Assembly (NCBI GenBank): GCA_041687475.1
Contig: JAWLBW010000166.1
Coordinates: 1 to 9,805, forward strand
Direction: 5' to 3'
DNA length: 9,805 bases
DNA from: JAWLBW01 sp041687475
GTDB taxonomy: Bacteria > J088 > JAWLBW01
Each line of letters begins with the position of its first letter. The first letter of the stretch is position 1. The notes under the pieces are model-generated. The model did not search any database. It was not told where the DNA came from and saw only the letters and a list, made by a program, of their open reading frames with translations. Positions 6,115 to 9,805 of this stretch are shown piece by piece. The position numbers and the translations under genes were made by a program.

Positions 6115-7152
6115 TCAGTCGGGCGTGACCGTGGTCAGGGCCTCGCCCTCATCAAGCTTGTCGCGCCGGGGGCCCCACTGGGCCCGAGCCGCTTCGATGT
6201 CTTCGTCGCTGCGGCTCATGAAGCGAACGTTGATGCCTTCGTCACGAACGAGATGGCTTACGTCGAACCAGGTAAGCCCCTCGAAACCGTCGAGCAGGTC
6301 GTTGACCTTGGAAATCACTTCCTTGCCGTCGGTAAGCGCGCCGCCGGAACCCTGCAGGGCCGTGTCGAGTTCGACCAGCATGTTGTTGATGCGGTCGACC
6401 TCAAGGCCGGCCAACTGCGCCATGAGGTTGTCGATGCCCGGACCATGCTTCTCGATTAACCGGTTGGTCGAGTCAAGGGTGGTCTGGGTCGTGGTCAACA
6501 GCTTGTCGACCTTGGGACCGGCATTGGTAATGGCGTCGTCGGCGGCGGCGAGCATGCGATCGATGCGCGGGCGATTGGTCACCAGCAGGCCGTCGACATT
6601 GACGAGAATGCGACCGATGGAGTCGACGACCTCGGGAATGTCTTTTTCGTTGGCCTCGAGCAGATTCGACGTGACGCGCACCAGGCGGGCGACGTCTTCG
6701 GGGTCGATCTGCGACAGCAGCGGAGCAATCTGACTGGCAAGATCAGGCAGCTCGGCAGATATATAGGTGTTCGTGATTACGTCACCCGATTTCAACATCG
6801 GAGCACTGCTGCCTTCCTGCGGCTGCAACTCGATGAACTTTTCGCCCAGAAGGCTCTTCGCCTTGATGGTGGCTACGATATCGGACCGGGCGCCGACTTC
6901 GGGGTCAATGGAGAGCGTAACGCGGGCCCTTTTACCGTCGACCTTCAGCTTGTGAATGGAACCGACCTTGATGCCGGCGATGCGAACATTGCCGTTTTCG
7001 ACAAGTCCCTGGGCATCGTCGAAAACCGCATCGACGACCACGCCGTTACCGGTCTGAACCCCACCGACTTTCAGGGCCAGGTATCCGAACAAGGCCAGTA
7101 CGACGGTGACAAAAACTCCCAACAGTACCAGCCGGCTTTTCTGCTCTGCCAT
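6115..7152 (-). CDS. mlaD: MlaD-type MCE-domain lipid-transfer protein with a long helical tail
   Basis: The 345-residue protein has a single N-terminal membrane anchor (residues 8-26, LVLLGVFVTVVLALFGYLA). One MCE domain follows (about 37-113), with VVVDAVFDDAQGLVENGNVR, IAGIKVGSI, VTLSIDPEVGARSDIVATIK and AKSLLGEKFIEL. Residues 140-295 are predicted amphipathic helix (ASQIAPLLSQIDPEDVARLV and similar heptad-like text). MCE proteins make periplasm-facing hexamers that pass phospholipids between the inner-membrane transporter and the rest of the envelope. E. coli MlaD has only 183 residues, so the tail is much longer and could build an extended channel, as in other MCE proteins. AGGAG seven bases upstream supports the ATG. 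It lies eight bases after the mlaE stop and is the last gene before a terminator. Confidence 0.93.
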   Translation of the reverse strand: MAEQKSRLVLLGVFVTVVLALFGYLALKVGGVQTGNGVVVDAVFDDAQGLVENGNVRIAGIKVGSIHKLKVDGKRARVTLSIDPEVGARSDIVATIKAKSLLGEKFIELQPQEGSSAPMLKSGDVITNTYISAELPDLASQIAPLLSQIDPEDVARLVRVTSNLLEANEKDIPEVVDSIGRILVNVDGLLVTNRPRIDRMLAAADDAITNAGPKVDKLLTTTQTTLDSTNRLIEKHGPGIDNLMAQLAGLEVDRINNMLVELDTALQGSGGALTDGKEVISKVNDLLDGFEGLTWFDVSHLVRDEGINVRFMSRSDEDIEAARAQWGPRRDKLDEGEALTTVTPD

Positions 7153-7160
7153 GTCTGCTC

Positions 7161-7916
7161 CTAGTACATGAGTGCGGTCATGAGCGCGTTAATCGAAATG
7201 ATGGCGATCGACCCCCAGACGATGGCCCGGTTGGTCGCATCGCCTACGCCGCGCGCTCCGCCGTTTGCCTCAAACCCTGCGTAGTTGATGATTGGAAAGG
7301 CAACGGCCGCAAAAACGAAACTCTTGATGACGACGTTTCGCACGTCACTGAACGAAACGTAATGAAAAACTTCTTCGAGAAAGGCTACCCCGTTCAAGCC
7401 GTACTGGTACACGGCGACAAGGTAGCCGGCCATGATGGCCGTCCACAAAGCCACGACCGAAATCAGCGGCACCATGAAAATGGCGGCGATGAGTCGTGGC
7501 GCGACGATGTAGCGGTACGGGTCGACGGACATGACCTCGAGGGCGTCAATCTGCTCGCGAATTTTCATGGTGGCGATTTCGCTGGCCATGCCGCAGCCCG
7601 CCTTGGCGCCCACAAGCGCCGCCGCCATGATCGGGGCAAGCTCGCGCACGGCGGCCATGGCGAGAAACATTCCGACCAGATCCTGGGCGCCCAGAATGGC
7701 CATGATCTGGTAGCCCTGCACGACGACGTTCATGCCCACGAACGCGGTGACGCCCATGACAATGGGCAGACTTTCAAAGCCGATGCGAAGCATCTGCCGC
7801 GTTACTTCGGATGCGTCGTACCTGGAAAAAAGAGCCTTGAACGAACGAAAGCTGAAGGTGGCCAGGTTGCCGATCTGGAAGAAGAAGGGGCTTATCCACG
7901 CAAAAGCAAAGGTCAT
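7161..7916 (-). CDS. mlaE: MlaE/YrbE-type permease (second copy in the operon)
   Basis: The 251-residue membrane protein carries the MlaE family core. This includes AVRELAPIMAAALVGAKAG (89-107), MASEIATMKIREQIDALEVM (110-129), the segment SVDPYRYIVAPRLIAAIFMVP (130-150), and a C-terminal ANGGARGVGDATNRAIV (217-233). An amphipathic N-terminal helix precedes the membrane domain. It forms the inner-membrane part of an ABC-type phospholipid transporter and contacts the MCE protein. Its ATG overlaps the stop of the upstream paralogue by four bases (ATGA), a translational-coupling arrangement, and it has little Shine-Dalgarno sequence of its own. The two permeases share the core motifs but differ clearly elsewhere, so this is an old duplication and not a recent repeat. 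Confidence 0.93.
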   Translation of the reverse strand: MTFAFAWISPFFFQIGNLATFSFRSFKALFSRYDASEVTRQMLRIGFESLPIVMGVTAFVGMNVVVQGYQIMAILGAQDLVGMFLAMAAVRELAPIMAAALVGAKAGCGMASEIATMKIREQIDALEVMSVDPYRYIVAPRLIAAIFMVPLISVVALWTAIMAGYLVAVYQYGLNGVAFLEEVFHYVSFSDVRNVVIKSFVFAAVAFPIINYAGFEANGGARGVGDATNRAIVWGSIAIISINALMTALMY

Positions 7917-8707
7917 GCGGCAACGGCCCCGAAGAAAACGGTAGTGAGAAAATAATTCGAGACCAGGGTAACGACGATCGACTGTACCACAGCCTTGTTG
8001 GCGGCCTTACCGACGCCTTCGGCGCCGCCGGAGGCGTGAAAGCCGTGATAGGTGCTCAGGGTACCGATGAACAATCCGAAAAAAACCGTTTTGAAAGTAC
8101 CATTCCACAAGTCAAGCGTCGTCATCTGCTCGATGAAAGAGGTGGTATACACGCCGCTGCTCAGGATGGATTGTGCGACGGCGGCCAGATAGCCCCCGAG
8201 CATACCGGCGATGCAGGCCATGAAATTAAGGATGGGCGCCGCAATGATGAAGGCGATGATGCGCGGCAACACCAGATAACGCATCGGATCGACCGCAACG
8301 AGCTCGAGTGCGTCTACCTCTTCCTTGATACGCATGGCCCCCAGTTCGGTAGCCATGGAGGTGCCCCCCTGCGCGGCGATGAGCACGGCTGCGATGACGG
8401 GGCCGATTTCGCGGAAGACCATGAGCCCGGTCAGCCCGCCGAGAAGGGGTTCGGCGCTGAAGAGGCGAAAGACGGAGCCCGCCTGAATCGAAATCGCGAC
8501 GCCGAGACCGAAGAGTACCGCCATGACCGGAACGGCGCAACGCCCGACCAGGTTAAGCGAAAACGGCAGTATTTGTCCCAGAAAGAACGGAGGCGCGTAA
8601 AGGCCCTTGAGGGCGACGCCAAGAAATTCGGCCATGCGTCCGATCTGCGCGAAAAAGCGCTCTACGACCGCGCGTATACCAGTGTTTACTTCTTGAATCG
8701 ACGACAC
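7913..8707 (-). CDS. mlaE: MlaE/YrbE-type permease (first copy in the operon)
   Basis: The 264-residue product has the same family core: VFREIGPVIAAVLIAAQGG (97-115), MATELGAMRIKEEVDALELV (118-137), AVDPMRYLVLPRIIAFIIAAP (138-158) and ASGGAEGVGKAANKAVV (225-241). A possible amphipathic N-terminal helix (VVERFFAQIGRMAEFLG) supports the long GTG start at 8707. An ATG at 8635 would begin at MAEFLG and cut that helix. The GTG start sits six bases past the -10 of a strong promoter and has no Shine-Dalgarno sequence, predicting a leaderless mRNA. With the next gene it would make a permease pair, possibly a heterodimer as described for actinobacterial YrbEA/YrbEB. The ATPase partner (MlaF) is not in the window. 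Confidence 0.92.
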   Translation of the reverse strand: MSSIQEVNTGIRAVVERFFAQIGRMAEFLGVALKGLYAPPFFLGQILPFSLNLVGRCAVPVMAVLFGLGVAISIQAGSVFRLFSAEPLLGGLTGLMVFREIGPVIAAVLIAAQGGTSMATELGAMRIKEEVDALELVAVDPMRYLVLPRIIAFIIAAPILNFMACIAGMLGGYLAAVAQSILSSGVYTTSFIEQMTTLDLWNGTFKTVFFGLFIGTLSTYHGFHASGGAEGVGKAANKAVVQSIVVTLVSNYFLTTVFFGAVAA

Positions 8708-8739
8708 ACCGAAAGTCTAGTCGCCAACCCCTTCGGTGT
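8706..8739. promoter_or_regulatory. Candidate operator: 8-bp inverted repeat across the mla promoter
   Basis: ACACCGAA (8706-8713) and TTCGGTGT (8732-8739) are a perfect inverted repeat with an 18-base spacer. One arm overlaps the -35. The other covers the space between the -10 and the start codon. A dimeric repressor bound here would block the promoter. No regulator is identified in the window. Confidence 0.4.
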
Positions 8740-8742
8740 CAA
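8714..8742 (-). promoter_or_regulatory. Promoter of the mla operon, predicted leaderless start
   Basis: On the minus strand a perfect -35 TTGACA (8742-8737), a 17-base spacer and -10 TAGACT (8719-8714, 4 of 6 matches) are followed by six bases and then the GTG at 8707. Transcription would begin at or next to the start codon. Confidence 0.75.
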
Positions 8743-8770
8743 TCACGCGGCGCGTCAATCTGCGCGTTAA

Positions 8771-8833
8771 TTTTCTTTTTTTTTCGGGAACTCTGACCGC
8801 AGGCTACCGAAGTGTCGCTCACGGGAAGCCTGC
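8771..8833. other. Intergenic T-tract and hairpin between the mla promoter and the nuclease gene
   Basis: A 14-base pyrimidine tract (four T, C, nine T; 8771-8784) is an A-tract on the mla sense strand, 61-77 bases upstream of the predicted start. It could bend DNA or act as a distal UP-like element. A perfect 7-bp inverted repeat GCAGGCT (8799-8805)/AGCCTGC (8827-8833) follows, with an inner GTG/CAC pair. No T-run adjoins the hairpin, so it is not a standard terminator. I see no gene in 8708-8951. Confidence 0.4.
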
Positions 8834-8951
8834 AGGCCCGCCGGCGACCGCCCCTTCGAGTGAACAGGTGTACGTGAGAACAAGTCTATGAATTCGATAC
8901 AGACGAAAGCGCCCCTGAACAATGCCTCAGCTGGCCGAGCGAGGAAGCACT

Positions 8952-9485
8952 TCAGGTCTCGCGCCCCAGCGTGCTTTCAGCGTTGCTCGTCGACTTCGGG
9001 ACCTGCATGGCGGCGGTCATGGACTTCGACACCTCTGCCTTGCGCTTCTTTCGGCCACGCCGGGGCGAACCCACCAGCGGGTTCGGCCTACGCCCCAGGC
9101 CCATGTAATGGGGAACCCCCAGACCTTCGGCGATGGCGATTTCGCAGAGTTCGGTTCCGTCTTCGAAGAACACTCGTACCAGCCTTCGGCCGTACTTCCG
9201 AAAGCACGGCGCGAGCAGGTGGCGCTCCGGAATGTCTACGTAACAGAATCGAAGGTTTCTGCCCCGGGTCAAATCTTCCATGCGCTCGCGGGCTTTTTCG
9301 GCCATGTCTCGCGTCATGCCCCCGGGGTGGGGGGCATTCATTCCATACAACCGGTGTGTCGAACGGCGATAGATACCCTCGCTTTCAAAGACGTCGATTT
9401 CAACGACGTCTCCTGCCAGCCACCGCCAGGCGTAACCTTCTTCCACCCTCATGCGTTCCCGAGAAAAAATGCGTTCCTTCCCCAA
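8952..9485 (-). CDS. Thermonuclease-like (SNase-fold) protein with altered active-site residues
   Basis: The reading frame opens at TTG 9485 (177 residues) or ATG 9452 (166 residues, MRVEEGYAWRW). The SNase fold is recognisable: AGDVVEIDV (24-32, matching the GDTV strand), HRLYGMNAPH (44-53, matching RLLLVDTPE), the helix DMAEKARERMEDLTRG (60-75), KYGRRLVRVFFEDG (97-110) and EIAIAEGLGVPHYMG (115-129). The residues matching S. aureus nuclease Arg35 and Arg87 are present (Arg45, Arg100). The match to Asp40 is Asn50 and the match to the general base Glu43 is His53. The protein may therefore be weakly active or inactive. No signal peptide is seen, so it is probably cytoplasmic. The C-terminal 35 residues are basic and low-complexity. 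TTG is supported by GGAG/AGGA upstream, though the closest GGAG is only three bases away. Confidence 0.75.
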   Translation of the reverse strand: MGKERIFSRERMRVEEGYAWRWLAGDVVEIDVFESEGIYRRSTHRLYGMNAPHPGGMTRDMAEKARERMEDLTRGRNLRFCYVDIPERHLLAPCFRKYGRRLVRVFFEDGTELCEIAIAEGLGVPHYMGLGRRPNPLVGSPRRGRKKRKAEVSKSMTAAMQVPKSTSNAESTLGRET

Positions 9486-9504
9486 AAGCTCCGTTTCCTG
9501 CTCC

Positions 9505-9510
9505 AGTATA
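9505..9510 (-). promoter_or_regulatory. Possible -10 of the nuclease gene
   Basis: TATACT (minus strand, 9510-9505) lies 19 bases before the TTG at 9485, leaving room for a short leader with GGAG and AGGA. The -35 at the right distance (TTCCAC) is poor. Confidence 0.35.
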
Positions 9511-9614
9511 GGGGCTTCCGGGGCGCCGTGGAAGGTAGACCGCGCTTCGGCGCCCGTTACGCCCGTACCACGATTGGTATCGGTTACCAGAGTGGCTGCA
9601 AGGTCGCCGCCAAC

Positions 9615-9643
9615 CTGACGAGCCTGTTACGAAATGGTATGAT
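9615..9643 (+). promoter_or_regulatory. Promoter of the right-edge gene, extended -10
   Basis: CTGACG (9615-9620, 4 of 6 matches to TTGACA), a 17-base spacer and TATGAT (9638-9643) preceded by TGG give an extended -10 promoter. The predicted start is near 9650, about 30 bases before the ATG at 9680. Unlike the mla and GNAT promoters, this gives a normal leader with a ribosome-binding site. Confidence 0.6.
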
Positions 9644-9679
9644 TCCTCTTTTTCTTACTACTCTTAGTGGAGACGGTCG

Positions 9680-9805
9680 ATGGATCTGAAAACCCTGCTT
9701 GACGAACCTGGTGTAACCCTGGCGCGCGTGCGCGAACATCTCGGCAGCCTTTCCGACAGCGAGCGTGTGCGTCAGGCGACGGACCTGAAGCGCGGTCAGC
9801 TGGCG
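9680..9805 (+). CDS. Unrecognised protein, N-terminal part (runs off the right edge)
   Basis: ATG 9680 has GGAG (9669-9672) seven bases upstream and a promoter 37 bases upstream. It reads without a stop to the window end, giving 42 residues: MDLKTLLDEPGVTLARVREH then LGSLSDSERVRQATDLKRGQ and LA. The segment is highly charged and predicted helical, with no signal peptide. I cannot assign a family from so short a piece. It is transcribed away from the nuclease gene. Confidence 0.75.
   Translation, partial: MDLKTLLDEPGVTLARVREHLGSLSDSERVRQATDLKRGQLA

Noticed and set aside
7362..7955. 197-residue plus-strand frame over the mlaE gene
   Set aside because: His/Gly/Asp-rich composition typical of an antisense shadow. 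The minus strand has an unmistakable permease.
8036..8770. 244-residue plus-strand frame over the other mlaE gene
   Set aside because: Charged low-complexity shadow, with no signature and no ribosome-binding support.
8888..9511. Plus-strand frames overlapping the nuclease gene
   Set aside because: No recognisable domain; Arg/Pro-rich text typical of shadows. The minus-strand frame has SNase motifs.
1..9805. CRISPR arrays, insertion sequences, transposase, integrase, att sites, rRNA or tRNA genes
   Set aside because: No regularly spaced repeats, long terminal inverted repeats, mobile-element proteins or RNA gene cores were seen in the window.

Overview
The window comes from a Gram-negative (two-membrane) bacterium. 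It encodes an outer-membrane TonB-dependent receptor, an outer-membrane-type lipoprotein and an Mla/MCE lipid-transport set. The coding DNA is GC-rich with G/C-rich third codon positions and sigma70-like promoters. I cannot place the lineage from sequence alone. A proteobacterial, deltaproteobacteria-like or other diderm host would fit.

Layout, left to right. (1) Positions 1-252, minus strand: the N-terminal part of a GNAT-type acetyltransferase, running off the left edge. (2) Positions 253-696: no conventional gene. This stretch holds two divergent promoters, a clear cobalamin riboswitch (about 409-590), and a hairpin that carries a ribosome-binding site and a small upstream reading frame. 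(3) Positions 697-5937, plus strand: a vitamin B12 uptake locus. Its genes are a BtuB-like TonB-dependent receptor, a beta-propeller-like lipoprotein, a BtuC-like permease and a BtuD-like ATPase. A 146-base gap before btuC contains three consecutive hairpins, a possible pseudoknot and an intrinsic terminator. (4) Positions 5938-6114: short tandem repeats and a minus-strand terminator. (5) Positions 6115-8707, minus strand: an overlapping mlaE-mlaE-mlaD operon with a strong promoter placed directly on the start codon. (6) Positions 8708-8951: promoter, dyad symmetry, a long T-tract and a hairpin. (7) Positions 8952-9485, minus strand: a staphylococcal-nuclease-fold protein with altered active-site residues. 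(8) Positions 9486-9679: a divergent promoter region. (9) Positions 9680-9805, plus strand: the start of an unrecognised protein.

How the parts fit together. Under low cobalamin the riboswitch should allow expression of btuB and the lipoprotein, giving TonB-driven uptake across the outer membrane. BtuC and BtuD would then carry B12 across the inner membrane. No BtuF binding protein is present in the locus. The propeller lipoprotein beside BtuB recalls BtuG, the B12-capturing surface lipoprotein of Bacteroides. The mla genes form a separate lipid-transport unit whose ATPase (MlaF) lies outside the window.

The most interesting signals are the structured RNA-like gap with a terminator just before btuC, the BtuG-like lipoprotein, the possible leader peptide or frameshift at the btuB start, and two promoters with identical geometry that predict leaderless mRNAs.
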